NCBI RefSeq assembly: GCF_001427025.1
Contig: NZ_LMGA01000001.1
Coordinates: forward strand, 926,455-990,454
Length of the DNA: 64,000 nucleotides
Reading direction: 5' to 3'
Source of the DNA: Mesorhizobium sp. Root554
Lineage (GTDB): Bacteria > Pseudomonadota > Alphaproteobacteria > Rhizobiales > Rhizobiaceae
Part shown: positions 1 through 9,437 of the stretch, one piece after another
Layout: each line of letters opens with the position of its first letter
How positions within the stretch are numbered: position 1 is the stretch's first letter
Translations under genes and position numbers: made by a program
The notes under the pieces: model-generated
What the model saw: the letters and a program-made list of their open reading frames with translations, nothing else
Database searches by the model: none
Told to the model about the DNA's origin: nothing

Positions 1-1801
1 CGCGCTGGGAAATCAGCATGGAAAGCGTCGACAGGTCGCGGTCCTTGATGCCGGCGCGTGCGCCGATGATGAGCGTGACGTTTCGAAGGTGCCGGGCAAA
101 GCGTCCCTCCAGCCCACAGATCATCGCGTCGGCGTCGCCGCGCTGGAGCGCGAGGGCGGCGATCACGGTGTTGTCGGTGCGAACCATGGTGCGGGCCGCT
201 TCCGGGGTGACGCCGCGCCGTCCGCCGCGTTCGATCAGCAGATCGACATAGTGCCGGTAGCGCGGATCGTCCTCGGGATTGATGAGGTCGAAGTCGACGC
301 CCTGCTTGATGCGCAGCCCGTAGCGCTTCAGGCGCACCTCAATGACATGCGGCCGGCCGATCAGGATCGGCGAGGCGATGCCTTCCTCGAGCACCACTTG
401 CGCGGCGCGCAGCACGCGCTCGTCCTCGCCATCGGCATAGATGACGCGCTTGGCGTTCGACGTCTTGGCGGCCGAGAACACTGGCTTCATCACCAGCCCG
501 GAGCGGAAGACGAAGCGGTTCAGCTTGTCGATATAGGCGGGCATGTCGGCAATGGGCCGTGTCGCAACGCCACTGTCGTTGGCGGCCTTGGCCACGGCCG
601 GTGCGATCCGCAGGATCAGGCGCGGGTCGAAGGGCGAGGGAATCAGGAAATCCGGCCCGAAGATCGGCGTTTCGCCTGAATAGGCGCGCGCCGCCACGTC
701 GGAAGGCTCCTCGCGCGCAAGCGCCGCGATGGCGCGCACCGCGGCCATCTTCATTTCCTCGTTGATGGCGCTGGCGCCACAATCCAGCGCACCGCGGAAG
801 ATGTAAGGAAAACACAGTACGTTGTTGACCTGATTGGGAAAATCGGAACGACCGGTACAGATCATCGCGTCCGGCCGGGCGGCGCGCGCCATTTCCGGCA
901 TGATTTCGGGGTTGGGATTGGCAAGCGCCAGGATGAGCGGCTTCGGCGCCATCTCGGCCAGCAATTCAGGTTTCAGCACGCCCGCCGCCGACAAGCCGAG
1001 GAAAACATCGGCGCCGGAAATGACATCGGCCAGCACGCGGGCAGGGGTATCCTTGACGTATGGGTCCTTCCAGCGATCCATTTCCTCTGTGCGGCCCTTG
1101 TAGGCGACGCCGAAACGGTCGGTGACCCAGATATTCTCGATACGTGCGCCGAGCGACACCAGAAGGTTTAGGCAAGCTAGCGCCGCCGCCCCCGCGCCGG
1201 ACGTGACGATCTTGACGTCCTCTATCTTTTTACCCGCCAACTCCAACCCGTTCAGCACCGCCGCCGCCACGATGATGGCCGTGCCATGCTGGTCGTCGTG
1301 GAAGACCGGAATGCCCATGCGCGCCTTCAGCCGTTCCTCGACCTCGAAGCACTCCGGGGCCTTGATGTCCTCCAGATTGATGCCGCCAAAGGTCGGTTCA
1401 AGCGCTGAGACGGTTTCCACCATGCGGTCGATTCCCGGCGCGTCGATCTCGATGTCGAAAACGTCGATGCCGGCGAATTTCTTGAAAAGGACCGCCTTGC
1501 CTTCCATCACCGGCTTGGAGGCCAGCGGGCCGATATTGCCGAGGCCGAGCACAGCGGAGCCGTTGGAGACCACCGCCACCAGATTGGCGCGGCCGGTATA
1601 ATCGGCGGCGGTCGCCGGATCGTCGCGGATTTCCAGGCAGGGTGCTGCGACGCCGGGAGAATAGGCCAACGCCAGGTCGCGCTGGTTGCCCAGCGGCTTG
1701 GTCGCCTGGATCTCGAGTTTTCCCGGTGTCGGGAATTTGTGAAAGAATAGCGCCGCCTCGTCGAGGTCGGATCGCGCAGCTTTTTTGTTCTCGGCGTCCA
1801 T
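1..1801 (-). CDS. maeB: NADP-dependent malic enzyme, MaeB type (3' end beyond left edge)
   Basis: Decarboxylates malate to pyruvate with reduction of NAD(P), supplying pyruvate and NADPH during growth on C4 acids. Reading the minus strand from the ATG at 1801 gives 600 codons that stay open to the window edge. The N-terminal two thirds is a malic-enzyme catalytic domain, with [23 protein letters not shown] and the metal/substrate region [10 protein letters not shown] visible. From about residue 420 the frame continues into a phosphotransacetylase-like domain ([44 protein letters not shown]). Rhizobial MaeB is about 760-770 residues with this fused C-terminal domain, which usually has no acetyltransferase activity and is thought to be regulatory, so roughly 160 residues are missing here. 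The next gene on the same strand stops 118 bases upstream, so the two may or may not share a transcript. Confidence 0.93.
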   Translation of the reverse strand, partial: MDAENKKAARSDLDEAALFFHKFPTPGKLEIQATKPLGNQRDLALAYSPGVAAPCLEIRDDPATAADYTGRANLVAVVSNGSAVLGLGNIGPLASKPVMEGKAVLFKKFAGIDVFDIEIDAPGIDRMVETVSALEPTFGGINLEDIKAPECFEVEERLKARMGIPVFHDDQHGTAIIVAAAVLNGLELAGKKIEDVKIVTSGAGAAALACLNLLVSLGARIENIWVTDRFGVAYKGRTEEMDRWKDPYVKDTPARVLADVISGADVFLGLSAAGVLKPELLAEMAPKPLILALANPNPEIMPEMARAARPDAMICTGRSDFPNQVNNVLCFPYIFRGALDCGASAINEEMKMAAVRAIAALAREEPSDVAARAYSGETPIFGPDFLIPSPFDPRLILRIAPAVAKAANDSGVATRPIADMPAYIDKLNRFVFRSGLVMKPVFSAAKTSNAKRVIYADGEDERVLRAAQVVLEEGIASPILIGRPHVIEVRLKRYGLRIKQGVDFDLINPEDDPRYRHYVDLLIERGGRRGVTPEAARTMVRTDNTVIAALALQRGDADAMICGLEGRFARHLRNVTLIIGARAGIKDRDLSTLSMLISQR

Positions 1802-1919
1802 GCTCGGCCCCGTGGAATCTCTTTTTTGGTTCTCTTACGCCGAAAAGCCGGTCCCGGCCATCAAATGTACGGCAGCCCGGAATCGACCCGGATCGGCGCG
1901 GCCCGCTGCGTCTCTCAGT

Positions 1920-2699
1920 CTAGAAAGCACTGACGTAAAGTCCGCCGTCGACCGGGATATTCTGCCCCGTCAGATAACCGACATGGATGGAGCAAAGAAA
2001 CGCGCAGATCTGACCGAATTCCTCCGGCGTTCCGAGCCTTTTGGCCGGGATTTCGGCGCTGATGCGCGCCTTTCGCGCCGCCGCGGCGTCCGGCGATTCG
2101 ACCGAACCGGGTTCATGCGGACCGCGCAGCCGATCGGTGTCGAGCTTGCCCGGTAGCATGTTGTTGATGGTGACGTTGCGGTCGATCACCGTGCGCGCCA
2201 CGCCCGCCAGGAACGAGGTGAGGCCCGCGCGTGCTCCCGAAGACAGATCCAGCCCCGCAAGCGGCATATAGACCGAGAGCGAAGTGATGTTGACGATGCG
2301 GCCGAAGCCGCGCTCGGCCATGCCGTCGATCACCGCTTTGATCAGCTCGATCGGCGTCACCATGTTCTGGGTGACGCCTTGAAGGATTTTTTCGCGGTCC
2401 AGTTCGCGGAAATCGCGAAAGGGCGGTCCGCCATTGTTGTTGACCAGGATGTCCGGGTCGGGGCAGGCGGCGAGCAGGGCCATCTGGACGTCGGGCATCG
2501 AGACATCACCTGCAACCTCGGTCACGGCAACGCCATGCCGACGCCTCAGGTCTTCAGCGGTCCGGGCGAGCACATCCGCATCGCGGCCATTGACGATCAG
2601 ATCGCAACCGGCTTCGGCGAGCGCTGTGGCGCAGCCGCGGCCCAGTCCCTTGCTCGATGCGCATATGATCGCCTTCTTGCCGCGTATTCCCAAATCCAC
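1920..2699 (-). CDS. SDR-family oxidoreductase with atypical active site
   Basis: A 259-residue Rossmann-fold protein of the short-chain dehydrogenase family. It shows the cofactor loop ASSKGLGRG (residues 14-22), an NNNGG motif at 87-91 in place of NNAG, and the catalytic-loop serine at 140 (NITS). The usual Tyr-x-x-x-Lys expected 13 residues after that serine is replaced by Ser153-x-x-x-Arg157 (SSGAR), so the standard proton relay is absent. I chose the GTG start because AGGAAAGGA lies about eight bases upstream; an in-frame upstream extension to 2762 has no good ribosome site. It is often annotated as 3-oxoacyl-ACP reductase or gluconate dehydrogenase-like, but the substrate is unknown. 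It is divergent from the metallophosphoesterase gene. Confidence 0.82.
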   Translation of the reverse strand: MDLGIRGKKAIICASSKGLGRGCATALAEAGCDLIVNGRDADVLARTAEDLRRRHGVAVTEVAGDVSMPDVQMALLAACPDPDILVNNNGGPPFRDFRELDREKILQGVTQNMVTPIELIKAVIDGMAERGFGRIVNITSLSVYMPLAGLDLSSGARAGLTSFLAGVARTVIDRNVTINNMLPGKLDTDRLRGPHEPGSVESPDAAAARKARISAEIPAKRLGTPEEFGQICAFLCSIHVGYLTGQNIPVDGGLYVSAF

Positions 2700-2812
2700 T
2701 TTGAAATCCTTTCCTGTTTGCGGGGAGGCTAGCCTTGCTTCGGGGCAAGCCGCAACCGTCATATGTTTGTTGCATGAATCGGGGCATACGCATCGCGAAA
2801 GGTGAGGTCGCG

Positions 2813-3676
2813 ATGCCCAGTGCCCAACCCCGCACGTTCCGCAGCATATTCCTGTCCGATATCCATCTCGGCTCGAAGGCGGCCAAGGCGGAATTCCTGA
2901 TCGATTTCCTGCGCCACCATGACGCCGATATCATCTACCTTGTCGGCGATATCGTCGACGGCTGGCGGCTGCGCCGCTCCTGGCACTGGCCGCAGAGCCA
3001 CAATGATGTTGTCCAGAAGCTGCTGCGCAAAGCCCGCAAGGGTGCAAGCATCACCTATATCGCTGGCAACCACGACGAATTCGCCCGTGATTTCCAGGGC
3101 ACCCATTTCGGCGGCATCGTCGTTGCCGACAGGGCGATCCACGAAACCGCCGATGGCAGGCGCTTTCTCGTCATCCATGGCGACCAGTTCGATACGGTGG
3201 TCCACAATGTGCGCTGGCTCGCCTATTTCGGCGACTATGCCTATGACGCGGCCATGTTCATCAACCGGGTCGTCGGTCGTATGCGCCGCCTGTTCGGCAT
3301 GCCCTATTGGTCTTTTTCTTCCTGGGCCAAGACCAGGGTGAAAAAGGCCGTGAATTTCATCGGTTCCTTCCAGGCGGTGCTTGCCGAGGAAGCCCGCCGC
3401 TCAGAGGTCGACGGCGTGATCTGCGGCCACATCCACCACGCCGTCATCGACGCCTTTGGCGACGTGGAATACATCAACACCGGAGACTGGGTGGAAAGCT
3501 GTACGGCGGTGGTCGAGCATTTCGACGGGCGCATGGAATTGCTGCACTGGGCTCATGTCCTGCCCGCGCCTGCTGAAACGCCGGAGGAACCGATGGTGCC
3601 GGTCTTCGCCTTGCCGTTCACATCCATGCCCGTCACGCAGGGTCGTGCAAAGAAGGAACCGGCTCACGCGGCCTGA
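2813..3676 (+). CDS. Metallophosphoesterase, UDP-2,3-diacylglucosamine diphosphatase-like
   Basis: A 287-residue calcineurin-type phosphoesterase. The metal-binding signature is complete: DIHLG (residues 16-20), GDIVDGW (45-51), GNHDE (85-89), HGDQFD and GHIHH. This set and the length match the LpxH-like family often annotated as UDP-2,3-diacylglucosamine diphosphatase, which trims the lipid A precursor. In many alphaproteobacteria the unrelated LpxI does that job, so the true substrate is open. The start is the ATG preceded by AAAGGTGAGG; an upstream in-frame ATG at 2774 lacks such a site. No membrane segment or signal peptide is evident. The downstream MFS gene is 112 bases away on the same strand. 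Confidence 0.85.
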   Translation: MPSAQPRTFRSIFLSDIHLGSKAAKAEFLIDFLRHHDADIIYLVGDIVDGWRLRRSWHWPQSHNDVVQKLLRKARKGASITYIAGNHDEFARDFQGTHFGGIVVADRAIHETADGRRFLVIHGDQFDTVVHNVRWLAYFGDYAYDAAMFINRVVGRMRRLFGMPYWSFSSWAKTRVKKAVNFIGSFQAVLAEEARRSEVDGVICGHIHHAVIDAFGDVEYINTGDWVESCTAVVEHFDGRMELLHWAHVLPAPAETPEEPMVPVFALPFTSMPVTQGRAKKEPAHAA

Positions 3677-3788
3677 CGAAGCGGCCAGGTAATTCATTGG
3701 GCCAGCCGGTTTCACCTCGTTTTTCAGCGTGTTAATGGCGCGTAGGCGCAGTCGGACAGGACCGATTCGCCTTCCGGACCGTGTTCGC

Positions 3789-4991
3789 ATGTCCTTGCCG
3801 CCGCTGTCGCCAGAACAGAAGGTCAAGCCGCGCTATTTCGAATTGCGCATGGCGGCGATGTTCTTCACCCTGCTCGTGCCGGCCGGCATCTACCTGCCAT
3901 ATTTCCCGCTGTGGCTGGAAGCCAACAATTTCGGCCCGGAAGACATCGCGATGATCCTGTCCGGACCGATCTTCCTGCGGGTTCTCACCACGCCTCTTTT
4001 CACCGCGCTGGCCGACAAGGCGCGCGACCGGGCCGATGTCTATATCGCATTGGTGTTGGCTTCCGTTGTGCTTTCTGCCGGATATTTTCTGACGCCCACC
4101 TACGCCATCGTGCTGACCGTTTCCCTGGCGCTGACGGTGGTATGGACACCGCATTCCCCGCTGGCCGACTCGATCGCGCTTTCCGGGGTCCGGCGTTTCG
4201 GCGCCAACTACACGGCAATGCGGATCTGGGGCTCGATCTCGTTTCTCGCGGCAAATCTCCTGGGCGGCGTCGTCCTGGCCGGCATGGGCGTTGAAATTGT
4301 GCCGGCAATCGTCTTCGCCGCCTTCTGCGTTGCCTTGCTGACAGGTTTGTTCGCCCCACGTCTGGGCAGGCCGCGCGTGTCTTCGCCTTTATCCGTGGTG
4401 GATATCCAGCAGTCGGGGCCGAAGCTCGCCACGCCCTATTTCCTTTTCTTCGCCGCCGGCACCGGCATCATCATCGGCAGCCATGGCTTCATGTACGGTT
4501 TCCTGTCCATCTATCTGAAATCGCTCGGCCTGGACGATTTCGTCATCGGCGTTCTCTGGGCCTTCGGCGTCGTGTGCGAAGTGGTGATGTTCACCGTCTT
4601 CAATTCCCTCTTCGGGCGTCTGCCGGTCGTTTCCGTTATGATCCTGGCGGCAGCGGGGGCCGTTATCCGCTGGATACTCTACCCACTGGTCTGGCCTCTC
4701 GGCCTCGGGCTCTCCGGCCTTTTTGCCGTACAGGCGCTGCATGCCTTCTCCACGGCGCTGGTCATCATCGGCGTCCAGAACATGATCGCCGAATCCGTCT
4801 CGGATGAACGCACCGGGGCGGCGCAAGGCATCGCCTATTTCGCCAACGGTTTCTGCATGGCCGTCGTGACGCTGGTCTCTGGACCACTGTACGAAAGGTT
4901 CGGCAGCGGCGGGTTCTTCGCCATGATCCCGGTGGCGCTGGCGGGGTTGCTGATGATTGTGGTTGCCGGCCGATATCGCCCGGCAGCTTGA
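3789..4991 (+). CDS. MFS transporter, HcaT/phenylpropionate-permease-like
   Basis: A 400-residue polytopic inner-membrane protein of the major facilitator superfamily with about 12 hydrophobic segments. The MFS loop 2-3 region is recognisable at LADKARDRAD, and the glycine-rich second half carries GIAYFANGF. The overall pattern resembles the PPP (3-phenylpropionic acid transporter, HcaT) and nucleoside/LacY-like branch. The substrate cannot be deduced, since neighbours are not catabolic genes. Alternative starts are a GTG at 3729 and an ATG at 3735; I prefer 3789 because the extension is Arg-rich and precedes the natural cytoplasmic N-terminus, though no start has a strong ribosome site. Confidence 0.8.
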   Translation: MSLPPLSPEQKVKPRYFELRMAAMFFTLLVPAGIYLPYFPLWLEANNFGPEDIAMILSGPIFLRVLTTPLFTALADKARDRADVYIALVLASVVLSAGYFLTPTYAIVLTVSLALTVVWTPHSPLADSIALSGVRRFGANYTAMRIWGSISFLAANLLGGVVLAGMGVEIVPAIVFAAFCVALLTGLFAPRLGRPRVSSPLSVVDIQQSGPKLATPYFLFFAAGTGIIIGSHGFMYGFLSIYLKSLGLDDFVIGVLWAFGVVCEVVMFTVFNSLFGRLPVVSVMILAAAGAVIRWILYPLVWPLGLGLSGLFAVQALHAFSTALVIIGVQNMIAESVSDERTGAAQGIAYFANGFCMAVVTLVSGPLYERFGSGGFFAMIPVALAGLLMIVVAGRYRPAA

Positions 4992-5122
4992 TTTCAGCCC
5001 ACGCCACAAGTCTCCCGCCGTCATCGACCGAAATGACACGCCACGTATATTTCTTGCCGAACAAGGCCTTGCGGCCTTGCAGTCAAATCGACAGGCAGGC
5101 CTTGCCGGGATAAACAGGGCGC

Positions 5123-6307
5123 ATGTTGACCCTCGGCAAACGCGATAAGGGCCCCGCCGGCCCCGACTCCGAGCACCAGCCTCAGATCGCCGTCGGCGAG
5201 GAAGATGGCGTGCTTGGCTGCGCCTTTTCAGGCATCTGGACCACGCGCACCGTCGCGATGGTCGACAGTGCCATGCGCGAGATCGAAAACAAAAGCGGAT
5301 TCAAGACGCTGGCGCTCGATCTTTCGAAGATAGAAAAGCTCGATACCGCTGGCGCCTGGCTCATCGACCGCCTGATCAGCGCCAATGAGAAGAAGGGCGT
5401 GGAGGTCCAGCTTCAGGGCCACAACGAGATCGCGTCCATACTGCTCCAGGCTGTGGGCGACGCGGCACGGCGCGATGGCGAGGTTCCGCCGCCGCAGCGG
5501 CCGAATATCGTCCTGCGCATGCTGGAAGCCATCGGTCGGCGTGTCTACGACATGAAGGACGATTTTTTCGCCTCCATGAACATTCTTGGCGCCACCATAC
5601 GTGGGGCGCAGATGAAGCTCGGCCGCGGCCATGCCGTGAATCCGGCCGCCATTTTCAACCAGATCGACCGGATGGGCGTCGGCGCCATACCGGTGGTGCT
5701 GTTGATGTCGGCCATCGTCGGCGCCATCGTTGCCCAGCAGGGCGCCTATCAGTTGCGCTATTTCGGCGCCGATATCTTCGTCGTCGACCTGGTGGGCGTG
5801 CTGGTGCTCAGGGAACTCGGCGTGCTCTTGACCGCCATCATGATCGCCGGGCGCTCGGGCAGCGCCATCACCGCCGAGATTGGCTCCATGAAGATGCGTG
5901 AGGAAGTCGATGCCCTCAAGGTCATCGGCCTCAATCCCATCGGCGTGCTTGTCTTTCCGCGCCTTGTGGCGCTGGTGATCGCATTGCCATGCCTGACGAT
6001 AATGGCCAATTTCGCTTCGCTCGGTGGAGGTATGGTGGCCGCATGGCTCTATTCCGACATTCCGCCGGCGGCATTCATCGAACGGCTTCGCGTCGCCATC
6101 GACCTCAGCAGCATTTTCTCGGGCCTGATAAAGGCCCCATTCATGGCCATGATCATCGGCACGATTGCTTCGGTGGAGGGCATGAAAGTGGGCGGCAGCG
6201 CGGAATCGCTTGGCCAGCACGTCACCGCGTCGGTGGTGAAGTCGATCTTTGTCGTCATCATCCTCGACGGCTTGTTCGCCATTTTCTACGCCGCGATCGA
6301 TTTCTGA
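5123..6307 (+). CDS. mlaE: MlaE-family ABC permease with N-terminal STAS domain
   Basis: Inner-membrane permease of an Mla/MCE phospholipid transport system that maintains outer-membrane lipid asymmetry. The 394 residues split into an N-terminal STAS domain (about 20-115, including LALDLSKIEKLDTAGAWLID) and a C-terminal MlaE/YrbE domain (about 150-394, with GAIVAQQGAYQLRYFGA and SGSAITAEIGSMKMREEVDA). In E. coli the STAS subunit is a separate protein, MlaB; here the two are one polypeptide, an arrangement common in alphaproteobacteria. It is the first gene of an operon with mlaF, which starts two bases after its stop, then mlaD and an auxiliary lipoprotein gene. Confidence 0.93.
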   Translation: MLTLGKRDKGPAGPDSEHQPQIAVGEEDGVLGCAFSGIWTTRTVAMVDSAMREIENKSGFKTLALDLSKIEKLDTAGAWLIDRLISANEKKGVEVQLQGHNEIASILLQAVGDAARRDGEVPPPQRPNIVLRMLEAIGRRVYDMKDDFFASMNILGATIRGAQMKLGRGHAVNPAAIFNQIDRMGVGAIPVVLLMSAIVGAIVAQQGAYQLRYFGADIFVVDLVGVLVLRELGVLLTAIMIAGRSGSAITAEIGSMKMREEVDALKVIGLNPIGVLVFPRLVALVIALPCLTIMANFASLGGGMVAAWLYSDIPPAAFIERLRVAIDLSSIFSGLIKAPFMAMIIGTIASVEGMKVGGSAESLGQHVTASVVKSIFVVIILDGLFAIFYAAIDF

Positions 6308-6308
6308 C

Positions 6309-7127
6309 ATGACAGCAGCGACCCAATCAGCGGACGTAACCGAGGCAGCGCCGGGTCAGGACGATCTGGTTCTGTCGGCGCGCGACATCACCGTCGCGTT
6401 CGGCGACAAGCTCATTCTCGACAAGCTGTCGCTGGACATAAGACGCGGCGAAATTCTGGGTTTCGTCGGCGCGTCGGGAGCCGGCAAGTCGGTATTGCTG
6501 CGCACAATCCTCGGCCTCAACAAGAAGCAGGCAGGAACCATCAAGCTCTTCGGCATCGATGTCGATCAGGCGAGCGAGCGCGAGCGCCTTCGCATCGACA
6601 TGCGTCTTGGCGTGCTGTTCCAGCATGGCGCGCTGTTTTCCGCGCTCACGGTCATGGAAAACGTGCAGGTGCCGATGCGGGAATATCTTGACCTGCCGAA
6701 AAAGCTCATGGACGAGTTGGCGATGCTCAAGATCGAGCTTGTCGGTCTGCCGCAGGACGCGGCGCAGAAATTCCCGTCGGAACTGTCCGGCGGCATGATC
6801 AAGCGCGCGGCGCTGGCGCGGGCCCTGGCGCTCGATCCGGATATCGTATTCCTTGACGAGCCGACTTCGGGTCTCGATCCCATAGGCGCCGCCGACTTCG
6901 ACGAACTGGTGGTGAAGCTGCGCGACACGATGGACCTGACCGTCTACATGGTCACCCACGATCTCGATTCGCTCTTTACGGCTTGCGATCGTGTGGCCGT
7001 GCTGGGCCAGAAGCGTGTCCTGGTCGAAGGCACGATCGAGGATATGCTTAAGAGCGAGGAGCCGTGGGTCAAATCCTATTTCCGCGGGAAACGCGCGCGG
7101 CAGCTTGATCTTGCGGCGCGGGCGTAG
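6309..7127 (+). CDS. mlaF: MlaF-family ABC transporter ATPase
   Basis: The 272-residue ATPase that powers the Mla lipid transporter from the cytoplasmic side of MlaE. Walker A is GASGAGKSVLL, the ABC signature is LSGGMIKRAALARAL, with the M-I-K variant typical of MlaF, and Walker B is VFLDEPTSGLD, followed by the switch His in MVTHDLDSL. The start ATG at 6309 overlaps nothing but lies directly after the mlaE TGA, implying translational coupling. An in-frame ATG at 6249 would lie inside mlaE and is not needed. The C-terminal tail KSYFRGKRARQLDLAARA is basic. Confidence 0.95.
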   Translation: MTAATQSADVTEAAPGQDDLVLSARDITVAFGDKLILDKLSLDIRRGEILGFVGASGAGKSVLLRTILGLNKKQAGTIKLFGIDVDQASERERLRIDMRLGVLFQHGALFSALTVMENVQVPMREYLDLPKKLMDELAMLKIELVGLPQDAAQKFPSELSGGMIKRAALARALALDPDIVFLDEPTSGLDPIGAADFDELVVKLRDTMDLTVYMVTHDLDSLFTACDRVAVLGQKRVLVEGTIEDMLKSEEPWVKSYFRGKRARQLDLAARA

Positions 7128-7146
7128 GACCTAGAGAAGAGAGCGC

Positions 7147-8520
7147 ATGGAAACCAGAGCCAACTATGTCATTGTCGGCATCTTCACGCTGGCCGCGATC
7201 CTGGCGGCCTTCGCGTTTGTCTACTGGACGGCGGCGATCGGCGACAAGGGCGAGACGGCGATCCTGCGCGTTCGTATTCCCGGGTCCGCCTCCGGCCTGA
7301 GCCGTGGCAGCTTCGTGCTCTTCAACGGCGTCAAGGTCGGCGATGTGCGCCGTGTCTATATCGACGTGAACAATCCCAACGCGGCCATCGCCGAGACCGA
7401 AGTGGACCGGTCGACCCCGATCACCCGGTCGACGCAGGCTGATATCGGTCTGGCCGGCCTGACAGGTCAGGCCAACGTCGAGCTGAAGGGCGCCGATCGT
7501 AACGAGCCCAAACTGCTGGATCAGGCGGAGGCTGAAGGCAAGGTGGCCGAGATCGTCGCCAATCCGTCAGCGGTCACCAACCTGCTTCAAACCGCGCAGG
7601 ACATCTTCACCCGTGCCGACAAGGTGATTTCGGAACTGGAAGGCTTCACCAAGGACGTGCGCGGCCCGCTCACGCAGACCGTGCAGAATGCGCAGACATT
7701 CTCGGATGCGCTGGCTCGCAATGCCGATGGCATCGACAAGTTCCTCGCCAGCGTCAGCGCGCTTTCGGTCGAATTGCAGGGCGTATCCGGCAAGCTCGAC
7801 GGAACCCTCAAGGCTGCGGAAGGCCTGCTCAACGCGGTCGACAAGGATCAGGTCAAGCAGATCGTCGCCAATGTCGAGGTGTTCACCCGGGGCCTGAAAA
7901 AGTCGAGCGACCAGTTTGACCAGATCATCCAGGGCGTCAACACGGCTGTGGGATCGATCAACGACTTCGCCCAGAAGACGCAAGGAACGCTGGCCAAGGT
8001 CGATGGCGTTCTCGATGGCGTCAATGCCGAGGATGTCCGCAAGGCGCTCACCAACATCCAGCAGGCCAGCGCGAACGCCAACAAGGCCACGCAGGATATC
8101 GCCAAGATCACCGACAAGTTCAGCGACCGCGCCGACGACATCGATCAGACCATCCATGACGCCCAGCAGCTTGCCGAACGCCTCAACAACGCGTCGGTCC
8201 GTGTCGACGGCATCCTTGTGAAGGTGGACAAGCTGCTCGGATCGGACGAGACCAATGGCGTCATGGCGGACGCCCGCGCGACGTTGAAGTCGTTCAAGCA
8301 GGCGGCCGACACACTGAACGCACGGCTCGGCACCATCACCGACAACATCGCCAAGTTCTCCGGTCAGGGCCTGCAGAATGTCGATGCGCTCGTCCAGGAT
8401 GGCCGCCGGTCGATCAATCGCATCGAAGAGGCGATCACCGACCTGCAGCGCAACCCGCAGCGTATCCTGTCGGGGGGCGACGGCGAGGTTCGGCAGTATG
8501 ACGGAAGGGCGCGGCGTTGA
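7147..8520 (+). CDS. mlaD: MlaD/MCE-domain periplasmic lipid-binding protein
   Basis: A 457-residue inner-membrane-anchored MCE protein. One N-terminal transmembrane helix (about residues 7-30, YVIVGIFTLAAILAAFAFVY) is followed by the MCE domain (about 38-120, with SGLSRGSFVLFNGVKVGDV and TQADIGLAGLTGQANVELKG). The remaining 330 residues are predicted long helices and coiled coil with recurring hydrophobic spacing, which in this family can form a needle or tunnel reaching the outer membrane. E. coli MlaD is only about 183 residues, so this is the long MCE type. A purine-rich stretch AGAGAAGAGAG precedes the ATG. It lies between mlaF and the ABC auxiliary lipoprotein gene. Confidence 0.92.
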   Translation: METRANYVIVGIFTLAAILAAFAFVYWTAAIGDKGETAILRVRIPGSASGLSRGSFVLFNGVKVGDVRRVYIDVNNPNAAIAETEVDRSTPITRSTQADIGLAGLTGQANVELKGADRNEPKLLDQAEAEGKVAEIVANPSAVTNLLQTAQDIFTRADKVISELEGFTKDVRGPLTQTVQNAQTFSDALARNADGIDKFLASVSALSVELQGVSGKLDGTLKAAEGLLNAVDKDQVKQIVANVEVFTRGLKKSSDQFDQIIQGVNTAVGSINDFAQKTQGTLAKVDGVLDGVNAEDVRKALTNIQQASANANKATQDIAKITDKFSDRADDIDQTIHDAQQLAERLNNASVRVDGILVKVDKLLGSDETNGVMADARATLKSFKQAADTLNARLGTITDNIAKFSGQGLQNVDALVQDGRRSINRIEEAITDLQRNPQRILSGGDGEVRQYDGRARR

Positions 8521-8605
8521 CTTTGCCCGCCATCGAAAGCAAGAAAAGACCGTTGAGGGACGGTGATGGCCCGGCCGGAAGGCCCATGTACGGTGGGATT
8601 AACGC

Positions 8606-9202
8606 GTGAAGTCGATTATATTCAGGTCGGGCGTTGCGTTGCTTGCTCTTGGCATAGCCGGATGTGCGGCCTTGCCCGGCGGCGGCCCGGCTCCGCTCGA
8701 CACCTTTGAGCTTTCCGCTCCGTTTGTCGAGGTCCGCAGCCATAGCCGGCGTCAGATCCTGATTGCCGAGCCCAGCGCGCTCAAAGCGCTCGACGGCCAG
8801 AACATCGTCATCAAGACCGGCAACCGCGCCATCCAGTATCTCAAGGGCGCGCAATGGGCCGATCGCCTGCCGCTGATCGTGCAGGCCAGACTGGCGGAGA
8901 CGTTCCAGCGCTCGGGCAGCTTTGCCGGTGTCGGCAAGCCCGGTGAAGGGTTGGCGATCGACTATCAGGTCATCACGGAAGTCCGCTCGTTCGAAATTCG
9001 CGCCGACAGGGGCGAACAGGCGCAGGTCGAACTCTTCGTGCGGCTTTTGAACGACCGCAACGGCGAGGTCCGCGCCTCGCGCACCTTCACGGCCAGCGCG
9101 CCAGTTTCTGGCGGCGGCAACCAGGCTTATGTGGCCGCGCTCGACAACGCCTTCGGCCAGGCGGCGCAGGACATCGTGCGCTGGACGGATTCGTCTATCT
9201 GA
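8606..9202 (+). CDS. ABC-type transport auxiliary lipoprotein (PqiC/DUF330-like)
   Basis: A 198-residue predicted outer-membrane or periplasmic lipoprotein. Its signal peptide ends in the lipobox LGIAGC, placing the lipidated Cys at about residue 20. The rest matches the ABC-type transport auxiliary lipoprotein family (PqiC-like), with RQILIAEPSALKALDGQNI and RLAETFQRSG and the pattern of two short beta-rich halves. It closes the Mla operon, where it probably docks the long MCE protein at the outer membrane; that role is inferred from PqiC. Translation starts at a GTG. A strong terminator follows 209 bases after its stop. Confidence 0.85.
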   Translation: MKSIIFRSGVALLALGIAGCAALPGGGPAPLDTFELSAPFVEVRSHSRRQILIAEPSALKALDGQNIVIKTGNRAIQYLKGAQWADRLPLIVQARLAETFQRSGSFAGVGKPGEGLAIDYQVITEVRSFEIRADRGEQAQVELFVRLLNDRNGEVRASRTFTASAPVSGGGNQAYVAALDNAFGQAAQDIVRWTDSSI

Positions 9203-9252
9203 GCTTTCGCACTTCGCAGCAGCTCCCTTATCCGCCTTCACTTCGTTCAGGC

Positions 9253-9363
9253 ACCTTCTCCCGCAAAGGGAGAGGGCGGAGCCTGGCGCATCTATTCTTG
9301 CGAATTGCCATGATGAGAGATTGGCGGCACCGGTCGCGTTGCCTTCTCTCCTTGTGGGGGAAG
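9253..9363. repeat. Degenerate palindromic intergenic repeat pair
   Basis: Between the Mla operon and the giant coiled-coil gene lie two related imperfect hairpins: CCTTCTCCCGCAAAGGGAGAGG at about 9253-9275 and CCTTCTCTCCTTGTGGGGGAAG at 9342-9363. Both have the form CCTTCTCnC...GGGGnAG. Such elements are scattered between genes in Mesorhizobium-like genomes. I infer that these are remnants of one dispersed repeat; a genome-wide count would settle it. No open frame with coding character covers this stretch. Confidence 0.45.
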
Positions 9364-9410
9364 CTGATCGACCCTGGTTTGATCCGGGGAGGTCCGATAA
9401 CGGGTTAAAT

Positions 9411-9437
9411 AAAAAGGCGGGAAAATCCCGCCTTTTT
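9411..9437. terminator. Bidirectional intrinsic terminator
   Basis: AAAAAGGCGGGA and TCCCGCCTTTTT form a perfect 12-base-pair inverted repeat around a three-base AAA loop. It ends in T5 on the plus strand and, by symmetry, in T5 on the minus strand. It sits between the 3' ends of two convergent genes (the Mla operon and the growth-pole gene), so it should stop transcription in both directions. Confidence 0.88.
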
